From Clostridia bacterium (GTDB lineage: Bacteria; Bacillota; Clostridia; Christensenellales; Aristaeellaceae), in the NCBI GenBank assembly GCA_017448975.1, contig JAFSKN010000050.1:1-32398 (forward strand): DNA of 32,398 nt. Direction: 5' to 3'. The notes under the pieces were generated by a model. That model was not told the DNA's origin. It was given only the letters and a program-made list of their open reading frames with translations, and made no database searches. Positions within the stretch are counted from its first letter, which is position 1; every line of letters starts with the position of its first letter. The position numbers and the translations under genes are program-made. Positions 1 to 7,329 of the stretch are shown here, in pieces.

Positions 1-70
1 GTAATTACGAAGCAGCAGGCGGCGTTTGCTTGACAAATCCATACATGCCTCTTCGCCTGGAGCGGGGTCA

Positions 71-112
71 AGGGGGATCATCCCCCTTGTGGGGTGCGGG
101 GCAAAGCCCCGC
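71..112. repeat. Two adjacent GC-rich hairpins in the leader region
   Basis: Two perfect stem-loops lie side by side: 71-77 pairs with 81-87 (AGGGGGA/TCCCCCT, 3-nt loop), and 96-102 pairs with 106-112 (GCGGGGC/GCCCCGC, AAA loop). No T-run follows, so a simple intrinsic terminator is not supported. The string GGGGTGCGGGG just before the second loop reappears on the minus strand beside the hairpin at 32104-32148, which suggests a dispersed palindromic repeat. The rest of 1-180 shows no gene and no convincing promoter. Confidence 0.6.
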
Positions 113-180
113 CGGTCTCCTTTGTAACTTAAAGTGCTCTTTCAATCCTAAACCATAATATCACCTAAGGGGGCATCGGT

Positions 181-741
181 ATGCTGCAAAAAATCAAACG
201 GGGCATGGAAAGCTGGGGCCATTACCTGCTGGCCCTGCTGTGTGCCGGGGTGATCCTGCTTTCGGCGGTGTGGACGCGGCAGCAGCAGGAGTTGGAAACC
301 GCGGATCAGGCGGCGCTGTCCGATCAGGGTCAGCGTTTGGCCCAGGTGATGGAAACACCCGAACCGATCGCCTATGCCCGCCCGGCGGCGGGGGCCGTGC
401 TGAGGGGATATTGCGAAGCCCCCGTATTTTTCCCCGAAATGGGGGTGTGGAAGCCCCATCCCTGCCTGGACTTTACTGCGGCGGCGGGGGAAACGGTGTG
501 CGCCCTGGGGTTGGGTACGGTGGTTTCCTGCGGGGAGGAAATCAGGATCGACCATGGGGACGGCAGTGAGAGCCTGTATCGCGGTATCCGGGAAACAAAA
601 GTACACCCCGGCCAGCGGGTGCGGGCCGGGGAGGCGATCGGTACGGCGGGGGCGTCCATCCCCTTCGAGGGGAAGGGCCATATATGTGTTACCCTGTTTC
701 AGGCTGGGAAACCTGCCGCGTTTGGGGCAGATTGGAAGTGA
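181..741 (+). CDS. Membrane-anchored degenerate M23/LytM-domain protein (SpoIIQ-like)
   Basis: This 186-residue protein has one N-terminal membrane segment (about 13-31), a short charged linker and a LytM/M23 fold from about residue 88 to the end. Seen in the sequence: the first zinc motif HxxxD is present (H93, D97), followed by the typical DHGDG and VxxGQRVRAGEAIG strands (residues 124-153). The usual YAHL histidine is replaced (LYRG, 132-135) and the closing HxH motif reads H167-I-C169. Active family members cut peptide cross-links in peptidoglycan; SpoIIQ-type members are anchored scaffolds in the sporulation engulfment channel and can lack activity. I infer a structural or weakly active envelope protein, possibly of the SpoIIQ type. 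The start is supported by AAGGGGG at 167-173, seven bases before the ATG. At 186 residues it is short for SpoIIQ. It converges on the toxin gene with 18 bp between them. Confidence 0.72.
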   Translation: MLQKIKRGMESWGHYLLALLCAGVILLSAVWTRQQQELETADQAALSDQGQRLAQVMETPEPIAYARPAAGAVLRGYCEAPVFFPEMGVWKPHPCLDFTAAAGETVCALGLGTVVSCGEEIRIDHGDGSESLYRGIRETKVHPGQRVRAGEAIGTAGASIPFEGKGHICVTLFQAGKPAAFGADWK

Positions 742-759
742 TCGGACAGACGACAGCTT

Positions 760-1065
760 TCACAATTTGTCCGGCTCCTGCCGTTGGTGCAGAAAACGCC
801 AGATTTCAACGGTTTTGTGGTCTTCCCTGACCACATAAAACACGTTGTAGTTTTTTACGGGGAAGAATCGGATTTCCCGCTTCATGGCAAAGGGCGTGTA
901 GTAGATCGGATGACGGTATGGACATTCGGTTAGCCCTTCAACTTGGCACGACACTTCGTTCAGCAGATTTTCTGCGGCGCTGGGGGCGTGCAGCTCGGAA
1001 GCGATATAAATCGCCGCGTCCGTCAGCTGCCGCCGGGCGGTGGGCAGGTAAACGATTTTATACAT
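760..1065 (-). CDS. ParE/RelE-family toxin of a type II toxin-antitoxin pair
   Basis: This 101-residue protein has the compact ParE/RelE pattern: an N-terminal strand YKIVYLPTARRQLTDAAIYI, a helical hairpin, then basic strands with REIRFFPVKNYNVFYVVRED and a C-terminal VEIWRFLHQRQ. RelE-type members cut mRNA in the ribosomal A site, while ParE-type members poison gyrase; the sequence alone does not decide which. The ATG overlaps the end of the antitoxin gene by 8 bp (ATGTATAA), a normal translational-coupling arrangement in which antitoxin is made first. The protein is full length for the family, with no disruption visible. Confidence 0.88.
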   Translation of the reverse strand: MYKIVYLPTARRQLTDAAIYIASELHAPSAAENLLNEVSCQVEGLTECPYRHPIYYTPFAMKREIRFFPVKNYNVFYVVREDHKTVEIWRFLHQRQEPDKL

Positions 1066-1342
1066 GCTGGCCGTTCACCGCCTTGATTTTTGCGCGGATG
1101 TCCCGCATCACTTCCTCGTGGGTGAACCGTTCCGTTGTGGTTTCAGCTTCCAGTTCGGCGGCGCGCAGCTCCCGCGCCACCATCATTTCGTACTGTACCT
1201 TCTGGTATTCCTCATAGGATAATACCACCATATCGCCATAGCCGTTTTTTGTCAGGATGATGGGCTCACGGGTTTCGTGTACGGCGCGGGAGATTTCGGC
1301 AAAATTGTTGCGAAGATCAGAAACGGGCCTGATTTGAGACAT
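1058..1342 (-). CDS. Phd/YefM-family antitoxin
   Basis: This 94-residue protein begins MSQIRPVSDLRNNFAEISR and continues with EPIILTKNGYGDMVVLSYEEYQ, the standard Phd/YefM DNA-binding half. Its C-terminal half is rich in Glu and Arg and would form the toxin-neutralising helix. The frame stays open five codons further upstream (ATG at 1355-1357), but that start would place the GGAGGG ribosome-binding site inside the gene, so the ATG at 1340-1342 is chosen. Family members bind their own promoter, usually as a complex with the toxin. A promoter with a nearby direct repeat lies just upstream (1375-1403). The toxin gene overlaps the 3' end. Confidence 0.9.
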   Translation of the reverse strand: MSQIRPVSDLRNNFAEISRAVHETREPIILTKNGYGDMVVLSYEEYQKVQYEMMVARELRAAELEAETTTERFTHEEVMRDIRAKIKAVNGQHV

Positions 1343-1357
1343 GCAAACTCCCTCCAA

Positions 1358-1403
1358 GCATTATTTATGGCATTATTTTATCATAATTCCGCTAACAACG
1401 CAA
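1358..1403 (-). promoter_or_regulatory. Promoter and candidate operator of the toxin-antitoxin pair
   Basis: On the minus strand a -35 box TTGCGT (1398-1403) is followed after exactly 17 bp by TAAAAT (1375-1380). Overlapping and just downstream of the -10 is a direct repeat of GCATTATTT (plus-strand 1358-1366 and 1370-1378) with a 12-bp period. Phd/YefM antitoxins repress by binding repeats over their own promoter, so I infer this is the autoregulatory operator. Boxes are seen; the regulatory role is inferred. Confidence 0.6.
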
Positions 1404-1432
1404 GGATTCGTTTGTCCGCCTGCTTTCATGCT

Positions 1433-2449
1433 TTACAGCGCCGCGATCTTTTCCCCCGCCGCCTGCATGATGTCCGCCACGGCGTCGGAGAAGCGGTCAA
1501 ATTCCGGGTCCTCGATTTGCAGTTCCGGGTGGGACCGGAAATACGCGGCGCTTTCCCGGCAGGCCTGATCGAAGCGCTTCTGGATCTTCCAGGTGGGCGT
1601 CAGTCGGTGGGCCAGGGTATTGTCGAAAATCACGGTATTGGATTTATCGCCCAGCATGGCTCCTTCAAAATCGTATTTTGCCGCTTTCATCAAAAGCGCG
1701 GTGGGCACATAGCAGGGCTTGTATACGCCGCCCACGGCCTTGGCGATTGCGCCCATGATCTGGTTCCAGGTGAGCAGTTCCTCCCCGGTGATCTGCACGG
1801 CCTGGCCGATGGCGTGGATGTTGCCCATGAGGCCCACGAAAGCGGGGGCGAAATCCTCGCTGTTCAGCACGGCCCACAGGCTGCTGCCATCGCCGGGCAT
1901 GAGCACGGGCTTGCCCTCCATCATCCGCTTCATCACCTGCCAGGCGCCCTTGTCACCGTGGACAGCCACGGGCATGGAACGGAAGTTGAAGGTGTGGCTG
2001 GGCCGCACGATGGTGACGGGGAAGCCGGAAGCCCGGTATTCCTTCATGAGCAGTTCTTCGATGGCCGCCTTGTTCCGGGAGTATTCCCAATGGGGATTGT
2101 GCAGGGGCGTGGCCTCGGTGATGACCGGGCTGGACAGGGGCTTCTGGTAGGCGGACGCGGAGCTGATGAAGATATACTGGTCGGTTTTGCCTTTGAACAG
2201 GCGGATGTCCCGTTCCGCCTGGGCGGGCACAAAGGCGATAAAATCCGCCACCACGTCGAAATGTTCCTTTTCAATGGCTTTCTTTACCGCCGTTTCGTCG
2301 TTGATGTCGGCGATCAGTTGCTTCGCGCCGGGCACGTCGTTGGGCCTGGTTCCCCGGTTGAGGAGGGTCAGGTCCCACCCCTTAGAAACCAGCAGGCGGG
2401 AAATGGAGGTGCTGATAACGCCGGTGCCGCCGATGAACAATGCTTTCAT
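1433..2449 (-). CDS. NAD(P)-dependent epimerase/dehydratase-type SDR
   Basis: This 338-residue protein is an atypical extended short-chain dehydrogenase. It opens with MKALFIGGTGVIS, the glycine-rich nucleotide-binding turn (residues 7-13). The catalytic pair is YSRNK (Y123, K127), preceded by a serine-rich strand ISSASAY (95-101). The C-terminal part resembles sugar-nucleotide epimerases and the CSP41-like branch, with substrate-loop features such as VRPSHTFNF. The substrate cannot be read from the sequence. The open frame extends 26 codons upstream, but the AAGGAG eight bases before the ATG at 2447-2449 fixes the start, and a promoter sits at 2492-2520. It is the last gene of the minus-strand run, with no close link to the toxin-antitoxin pair downstream. 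Confidence 0.85.
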   Translation of the reverse strand: MKALFIGGTGVISTSISRLLVSKGWDLTLLNRGTRPNDVPGAKQLIADINDETAVKKAIEKEHFDVVADFIAFVPAQAERDIRLFKGKTDQYIFISSASAYQKPLSSPVITEATPLHNPHWEYSRNKAAIEELLMKEYRASGFPVTIVRPSHTFNFRSMPVAVHGDKGAWQVMKRMMEGKPVLMPGDGSSLWAVLNSEDFAPAFVGLMGNIHAIGQAVQITGEELLTWNQIMGAIAKAVGGVYKPCYVPTALLMKAAKYDFEGAMLGDKSNTVIFDNTLAHRLTPTWKIQKRFDQACRESAAYFRSHPELQIEDPEFDRFSDAVADIMQAAGEKIAAL

Positions 2450-2491
2450 GGGTAACGCTCCTTTTTTGTTAATTTGGAAAACTTTACCACC

Positions 2492-2520
2492 ATTATATCG
2501 CCGTTTTACGGAAAAAACAA
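2492..2520 (-). promoter_or_regulatory. Sigma-A-type promoter for the SDR gene
   Basis: Minus-strand TTGTTT (2515-2520), a 17-bp spacer and a perfect TATAAT (2492-2497) lie about 43 bases before the SDR start codon. The spacer contains the small inverted repeat CCGT-AAA-ACGG, which could be an operator but is short enough to be chance. Confidence 0.65.
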
Positions 2521-2546
2521 GCAACAATTCAGTGATGACGCAGCGT

Positions 2547-2987
2547 TTATAAAGCGTGGATGTAGATTTTCTCCTCCGGTCCCCAGAAAGCTTTCTTTCT
2601 GTCGATCACCCGAAAACCGTATTTTTCATACAGGTTTTCATGATCGCTGACCAGATAGACGGCAGGGAAGCCGAGGGATTTCAGGTAATCCATGGCGCAC
2701 AGGATCATCTGCTGGCTGAGCCGATGGCCCCGGCAGGCTTCGTCCACGAACAGAAAGCCGATGTAGGGCGTATAGCTCACGTCGGGAATACAGTCCGTCT
2801 TGGCAATGGTACAATAGCCGCGGATTTTCTCCCCATCCAGCGCCACGAGAATCCGTTCCCAATCTGAAAACGCTTTTTTCCGCATGGCCTGGGCCAACGC
2901 CTTTCCCGCGCTCCAGGAGCAGGCTTCCGCGTACCGGATCAGGGCATCCCATTTCTCGCTGGCGGCAGTGAGCAATTCAAAGGTCAT
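2547..2987 (-). CDS. GNAT-family N-acetyltransferase
   Basis: This 146-residue protein has the single-domain GNAT layout: an N-terminal helical region, a central strand ERILVALDGEKIRGYCTIA, the acetyl-CoA strand and loop YIGFLFVDEACRGHRLSQQM (about residues 75-94), and the closing YLVSDHENLYEKYGFRVIDRK, in which NLYEKYGF is the typical motif B. The acceptor molecule is unknown. Its ATG overlaps the stop of the upstream YnbB-like gene as ATGA (4 bp), so the two are translationally coupled. The Q/RxxGxG loop is present in a variant form (CRGHRLS). Confidence 0.85.
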   Translation of the reverse strand: MTFELLTAASEKWDALIRYAEACSWSAGKALAQAMRKKAFSDWERILVALDGEKIRGYCTIAKTDCIPDVSYTPYIGFLFVDEACRGHRLSQQMILCAMDYLKSLGFPAVYLVSDHENLYEKYGFRVIDRKKAFWGPEEKIYIHAL

Positions 2988-4228
2988 GATACGTTTCCCT
3001 TCCGTTCCATGCTTTCCAAAGCGGAAATCAGGGCGATTTTTCCGTGGGCGTAGGTGAGCCCTCCTTGCAGGTACACGGTGAAGGGCTCCCGCATGGGCGC
3101 GTCGGCGGAAAGCTCGATGGAGGCCCCGCCCACGAAGGTACCCGCCGCCATGATCACCTGATCGGTGTAGCCGGGCATATCCCAGGGCTCGGGCACGGCG
3201 CTGGCGTCGATGGGGGAAGCGGCCTGGATGCCCTGGACGAAAGCGATCAGCTTCTGCGGGTCGCCCATTTCAATGGCCTGGATGATGTCCGCCCGGGGCG
3301 CGTCAAAGGCCGGGGTGGTTTTCATGCCCAGCAGTTCAAAGGTCCGGGCGGCCAAAATGGCGGTTTTCAGGGCCTGGGTGACGGTATGGGGGGCCATGAA
3401 CAGCCCCTGGTAGAAGGGCTGGTAGCTGGCGGCGCAGCTGCCCACCTCCCGGCCCAAGCCGGGGGCGGTAAGGCGGGCTTCGATGCGTTCGATCGCTCGC
3501 TTCGTGCCCGCCAGATACGCCCCGGTGGGGGCCAGCCCGCCCCCCGCGTTTTTGATCAGGCTGCCCACGCACACGTCCGCGCCGAAGTGGGTGGGCTCGT
3601 TTTCGCAAATGAATTCCCCGTAGCAGTTATCCACCATGATGAAAATGTCCGGGCGGACAGCGTGCACGGCCTGCATGGCTTCCTGCATTTCCTCGGGCCG
3701 CAGGGACGCCCGCCAGGCGTAGCCCCGGCTGCGCTGGATCAAAATCACCCTGGTGTTGGGCTTCAGCGCCGCCAGCACGCCGGGCACGTCGATCTTCGTT
3801 TGATTTTCGGTCATTTCCACCTGCGCGTAGGAAACGCCCATTTCCTTCAGATTCCCCGGCGCGTTCCCGGAAAGGCCGATCACCGTTTCCATGGTGTCGT
3901 AGGGCGTGCCGGTAACGGACAGCAATTCGTCCCCCGGCAGCAGCAGCCCGAACAGGCACAGGGAAAGCGCCGCGGTGCCGCAGGCGATGGCAGGCCGCAC
4001 GATGGCGCTTTCCGCCCCGAAAAGCCGGGCGAAAACCCGCTCCAAAGCGTCCCGGCCGATGTCATCGTAGCCGTAGCCCGTGGTGGGGGCAAAGTGCCGC
4101 GCGGCAATGTCCTCCGCCCGGAAAGCGTCCAGCACCCGCCGGGTGTTTTTGATTTCCGTTTCCTCCAGGGCGGCAAACACGGGCGCGCAGTCCTGTTCCG
4201 CCTTGGCAATCAGGGCGTGTATATCCAT
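2984..4228 (-). CDS. ynbB: Methionine gamma-lyase-like PLP enzyme (YnbB / aluminium resistance family)
   Basis: This 414-residue fold-type I PLP protein belongs to the family annotated as methionine gamma-lyase-like or aluminium resistance protein (YnbB in Bacillus). Visible features are the N-terminal GYGYDDIGRD (51-60), the glycine/threonine phosphate region IACGTAALSL (81-90), the aspartate that would hold the PLP ring in MVDNCYGEF (D200), and the Schiff-base lysine in GSLIKNAGGGLAPTGAY (K226). The true substrate of this family is not settled. The frame runs 18 codons further upstream through a heptamer repeat, giving a meaningless phenylalanine-rich start; GGAGGT before the ATG at 4226-4228 supports the shorter protein. 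It lies directly after miaA, as ynbB lies near miaA in Bacillus. Confidence 0.88.
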   Translation of the reverse strand: MDIHALIAKAEQDCAPVFAALEETEIKNTRRVLDAFRAEDIAARHFAPTTGYGYDDIGRDALERVFARLFGAESAIVRPAIACGTAALSLCLFGLLLPGDELLSVTGTPYDTMETVIGLSGNAPGNLKEMGVSYAQVEMTENQTKIDVPGVLAALKPNTRVILIQRSRGYAWRASLRPEEMQEAMQAVHAVRPDIFIMVDNCYGEFICENEPTHFGADVCVGSLIKNAGGGLAPTGAYLAGTKRAIERIEARLTAPGLGREVGSCAASYQPFYQGLFMAPHTVTQALKTAILAARTFELLGMKTTPAFDAPRADIIQAIEMGDPQKLIAFVQGIQAASPIDASAVPEPWDMPGYTDQVIMAAGTFVGGASIELSADAPMREPFTVYLQGGLTYAHGKIALISALESMERKGNVS

Positions 4229-4242
4229 GGGAAGCACCTCCA

Positions 4243-4277
4243 AAAAGTGAAAAGTGAAAAGTGGAAAGTGAAAAGGG
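4243..4277. repeat. One-armed heptamer array between miaA and ynbB
   Basis: Five 7-bp units follow one another without a gap: AAAAGTG three times, then GAAAGTG and AAAAGGG. The array begins one base after the miaA stop codon (4279-4281, minus strand) and ends just before the ynbB ribosome-binding site. No complementary arm is seen. The unit shares period and purine-rich pattern with the GAGAGTT heptamers of the two-armed elements elsewhere in the window. Confidence 0.85.
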
Positions 4278-4278
4278 A

Positions 4279-5202
4279 TCAAATTTCGCGTTTATTCCAG
4301 CTCGCGCATATGATTTCCACCAACGGTTCCAGATCCTTCCCCGGCGACCAGGGCAGCCATTGAATCCGCTCGTCCCGCTTGAACCAGGTGAGCTGGCGCT
4401 TGGCGTAGTGCCGGGTGCGGAGCTTTAAGAGGGATACCGCGTCGGACAGGCTCGTTTCCCCGGTCAGCACGGGCCATAGTTCCTTATACCCCAGGCCCTG
4501 CATGCTCTGGGCGTCGGGGGAAAGGCCGCTGTCCTTTAAGCGCCGCACTTCTTCCAGCAGGCCCCGAGCCATCATATCGTCCACCCGGCGCTCCACCCGG
4601 TCATATAGCATATTCCGGGGCAAATCAATGGCGTATAATTGAAAATCGTAGGGCGCGTCCTCGGGCTCCGGCATTTTCTGGCTGGACAGGGGCACGCCGG
4701 TCAGGTCGTACACCTCCAGGGCCCGCACCACCCGTCGCACGTCGTTGGGGTGGAGCTTCTGGGCGGACAGGGGATCGACCTTTTTCAGCAAATCATGCAG
4801 GGCTTCCGGCCCCTGGGCGTCGACGATGGCGTGATACTTTTTGCGGATGGATTCATCTCCGCCAACCGCTCCGTAATCCATGGGCAGGGACAGGGATTGC
4901 AGATACATCCCCGTGCCGCCCACTAAAATGGGAACGTCCACCCGTTCGATGACTTCCCGCGCTTTCTGGGCGTACTGGGACACGGAAAAAGTCTCGTCCG
5001 GGTCCAAAAAGCTGTGCAGATGATGGGGGGCCCGGGCCTGTTCTTCCTTTGTGGGCTTGGCCGTTCCAATGTCCATGCCCCGATAGATCTGCATGGAGTC
5101 CATGCACAGGATGTCCCCGCCTAACCTTTCCGCCGCCAGGAGGGACAGGGCCGTTTTCCCGCTGGCGGTGGGGCCGACGAGGCCGAGAACGCGCTTTTTC
5201 AT
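4279..5202 (-). CDS. miaA: tRNA dimethylallyltransferase MiaA
   Basis: This 307-residue enzyme transfers the dimethylallyl group from DMAPP to N6 of A37 in tRNAs that read UNN codons. The product is the substrate of MiaB, encoded upstream in the same run. Visible features are the P-loop GPTASGKT (residues 10-17), the tRNA-binding MDSMQIYRGMDIGTAKP (34-50), the HHLHSFLDPDETFSV region and VGGTGMYL (about 94-101). The length is normal and the protein complete. The ribosome-binding site is weak (GGTGA just before the ATG). Between mutL and miaA lies a two-armed heptamer repeat; a one-armed array follows its stop codon. Confidence 0.97.
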   Translation of the reverse strand: MKKRVLGLVGPTASGKTALSLLAAERLGGDILCMDSMQIYRGMDIGTAKPTKEEQARAPHHLHSFLDPDETFSVSQYAQKAREVIERVDVPILVGGTGMYLQSLSLPMDYGAVGGDESIRKKYHAIVDAQGPEALHDLLKKVDPLSAQKLHPNDVRRVVRALEVYDLTGVPLSSQKMPEPEDAPYDFQLYAIDLPRNMLYDRVERRVDDMMARGLLEEVRRLKDSGLSPDAQSMQGLGYKELWPVLTGETSLSDAVSLLKLRTRHYAKRQLTWFKRDERIQWLPWSPGKDLEPLVEIICASWNKREI

Positions 5203-5224
5203 TTCTTCACCACGTCAATCGTGT

Positions 5225-5334
5225 AGAGTTGAGAGTTAAGAGTTGTGAGTTGAGATGAAAATAGAAAGCTTATTTGAAACAAAAATGCATCCAGCTAAAA
5301 AATCTCAACTCTCAACTCTCCGCTCTCAACTCTC
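5225..5334. repeat. Inverted heptamer-repeat element A (mutL-miaA spacer)
   Basis: The left arm (5225-5256) is four and a half AGAGTTG-type heptamers ending GAGAT. The right arm (5302-5334) is the reverse complement with few mismatches (28 of 32 aligned bases agree). The core is 45 bases and AT-rich. The right arm directly abuts the mutL stop codon (5335-5337). Transcribed, it would form a roughly 30-bp stem with a 45-nt loop. Confidence 0.9.
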
Positions 5335-7275
5335 TTAATTCTGTATTCTCCTGAACCGTTTCTCCAGCTCATTCCTCGTGATCTGCACCATCAATGGCCG
5401 TCCGTGGGGGCAGGTGGGGGTGACTTTTTGCTCGATCACGTCCCGGATCAATTGCTTCACGCTTTCCTCCGGCAGGCGTTCGCCGCCCTTGACCGCGTGC
5501 TTGCAGGCCATTTGAATCACCCGGCTGGTGCGGTCGGCAGGGGGCAGGGAGGGGTTCTCCATGAGCTCGTCCAGGGCTTCCAGCAGGCAGCTTTCCGCCT
5601 GGGGCTGGCCCAGCACGATGGGCACGCCGCGCAGCTGCACCGTGCCGTTCCCGAAGGGGGCAAGGTCGAAGCCCGCTTTTTCCAGCGTTGCCTTGTTGTC
5701 TTCGTAGCAGGCGTATTCCGCCGGGGACAGCGTAACAACCAAAGGAATCAGCAGGGATTGACTTGCCGGGGCGGAGGCGGTTTCCCGCATGAACTGCTCG
5801 TATAACAGCCGTTCGTGCACCGCGTGCTGGTCGGACAGGATCAGCAGATCGCCGTATTCCATGACGATGTAGGTGTTGAAAGCCACGCCCAGCACCCGAA
5901 GGGGCTTTTGCCGGAAGACCGCTTCCACCGTGGGGGCCTGCACCTGCTCCGGTTCGGGAATCGGGGCTGGCATTTCCGGGGGCTTTTCCAGGTTGGGCCG
6001 GGGCGGCAGGATGGAAGCCCCGGAATCCCGCAGCAGGTTGGGCCGGGCGGGGACAGGGGGCGGCAGGATGGGGGCCGCTTCCTTTTTTGGCGCGGGGGGC
6101 GCGAAGGTGGGCAGCGCCCCGTCCTCCGTAAAGGCGCTCAACCGGCTGTCCGTTTTTTTCAGAGCGGCGGGGGCGTCCTCCGGCGGGGCCACGGGCTGGG
6201 TGACCTGGACTTTCGCCGGGGCGGGGGCCGGGGCCGCGTTTTCCGGGGGCAGATACATGGGCGGGATGGGCGGCGCGGCATTGGTCCTTTCCAGCGCTTC
6301 AAACACGATGGTTTCCACCGCCGCCCGTACGCCGCGCTCGTCCTGGAAGCGCACCTCCCACTTGTTGGGGTGCACGTTCACGTCGGCGCTTTCAAAGGGC
6401 ATGGTCAAATGCAGCACGCACAGGGGGAACCGCCCGATGGTCACCCGCTGGCGGCAGGCGTTTTCCACGGCGGAGGAAAGCATGGGGCTTTTCATGGCGC
6501 GGCCATTTAAGAAGAAATGCTCGTGGCTCCGGTTGCCCCGGCCCGCATCGCCCACGCCCACGAAGCCGGAAAGCATCACGCCGTTCATGCTGCCGTCGAT
6601 TTTCGTCAGCAGCTTCAAGGTGTCCGTGCCGTATACGCTCATAATCGCGCTGTCCAGCTTCCCGTCCCCGGCGCTGAAATAAGTGAGCTTCCCGTCCGCC
6701 ATGAAGCGGAAGGAGGTGGCGGGGTGGGAAAGGATCAGCCGGGCCATGAGCTCGGACACGGCGGCGGTTTCGGAAGCGGGTTTTTTGAGGAACTTCCTGC
6801 GCACCGGGGCGTTGTAAAACAGCTCCTTTACCGTGAAGGTGGTGCCCTCCGGGCAGGCGGCGTCCTGAATATCCAAAATGTCGCCGCCCTCGTTGCGCAC
6901 CAGCACGCCCATCTCCTGGCCCCTGGCGCGGGTCTGGCAGGTCAGCTTGCTCACCGCCGCGATGGAGGCCAAAGCCTCCCCTCGGAAGCCTAAGGAGCGC
7001 ACGCCGTATAAATCCTCGGCGGTGCGGATTTTGCTGGTGGCGTGGCGGGCGAAAGCTAAGCGGATGTCGCTGGGCTGTATGCCGCTGCCGTTGTCCGCCA
7101 CCCGGAAAGAGGCAAGCCCCCCTTCCTTGATGTCCACGGTAATGGCCGTAGCCCCCGCGTCCATGCTGTTTTCCACCAGTTCCTTGATGGCCGCCGCGGG
7201 CCGTTCCACCACTTCCCCGGCGGCGATTTGGCCGATGACCTCCGGGGGTAATTGACGAATGTGGGCGATTTCCAT
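5335..7275 (-). CDS. mutL: DNA mismatch repair protein MutL (endonuclease type)
   Basis: This 646-residue protein is a complete MutL. The N-terminal GHKL ATPase shows KELVENSMDAG (31-41, E34 and N36), DNGSGI (61-66) and FRGEAL (98-102). A proline/alanine-rich linker runs from about 331 to 455. The C-terminal dimer domain carries the nicking-endonuclease motif DQHAVHERLLYE (482-493), ACKHAVK (590-596) and CPHGRP (622-627), so it should nick DNA as in bacteria without MutH. It acts after MutS, whose gene lies upstream in the same run but is separated from it here by three unrelated genes. AGGAGA twelve bases before the ATG supports the start. Confidence 0.97.
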   Translation of the reverse strand: MEIAHIRQLPPEVIGQIAAGEVVERPAAAIKELVENSMDAGATAITVDIKEGGLASFRVADNGSGIQPSDIRLAFARHATSKIRTAEDLYGVRSLGFRGEALASIAAVSKLTCQTRARGQEMGVLVRNEGGDILDIQDAACPEGTTFTVKELFYNAPVRRKFLKKPASETAAVSELMARLILSHPATSFRFMADGKLTYFSAGDGKLDSAIMSVYGTDTLKLLTKIDGSMNGVMLSGFVGVGDAGRGNRSHEHFFLNGRAMKSPMLSSAVENACRQRVTIGRFPLCVLHLTMPFESADVNVHPNKWEVRFQDERGVRAAVETIVFEALERTNAAPPIPPMYLPPENAAPAPAPAKVQVTQPVAPPEDAPAALKKTDSRLSAFTEDGALPTFAPPAPKKEAAPILPPPVPARPNLLRDSGASILPPRPNLEKPPEMPAPIPEPEQVQAPTVEAVFRQKPLRVLGVAFNTYIVMEYGDLLILSDQHAVHERLLYEQFMRETASAPASQSLLIPLVVTLSPAEYACYEDNKATLEKAGFDLAPFGNGTVQLRGVPIVLGQPQAESCLLEALDELMENPSLPPADRTSRVIQMACKHAVKGGERLPEESVKQLIRDVIEQKVTPTCPHGRPLMVQITRNELEKRFRRIQN

Positions 7276-7329
7276 GAATGTTTCTCCTATTCAAGTCTCA
7301 TTTTTGGATGCCGTGGGAATCCTTTGTGT

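Noticed and set aside
40-47. CATACATG as a sigma-E-type -10 box for the M23 gene
   Set aside because: No matching -35 box is found at proper spacing and the site is over 130 bases from the start codon.
3044-4363. Long plus-strand open frame opposite the ynbB-like gene (similar long antisense frames lie opposite the SDR, miaB, the radical-SAM gene and the GTPase-NYN gene)
   Set aside because: They mirror real genes in a GC-rich sequence, their translations are low-complexity Gly/Arg/His-rich with no family pattern, and they lack ribosome-binding sites.
5225-5334. Heptamer elements as CRISPR or as plain intrinsic terminators
   Set aside because: There are no repeat-spacer units, and no T-run follows the stems in the direction of transcription except a short one in element D, which has a gene on the same strand right after it.
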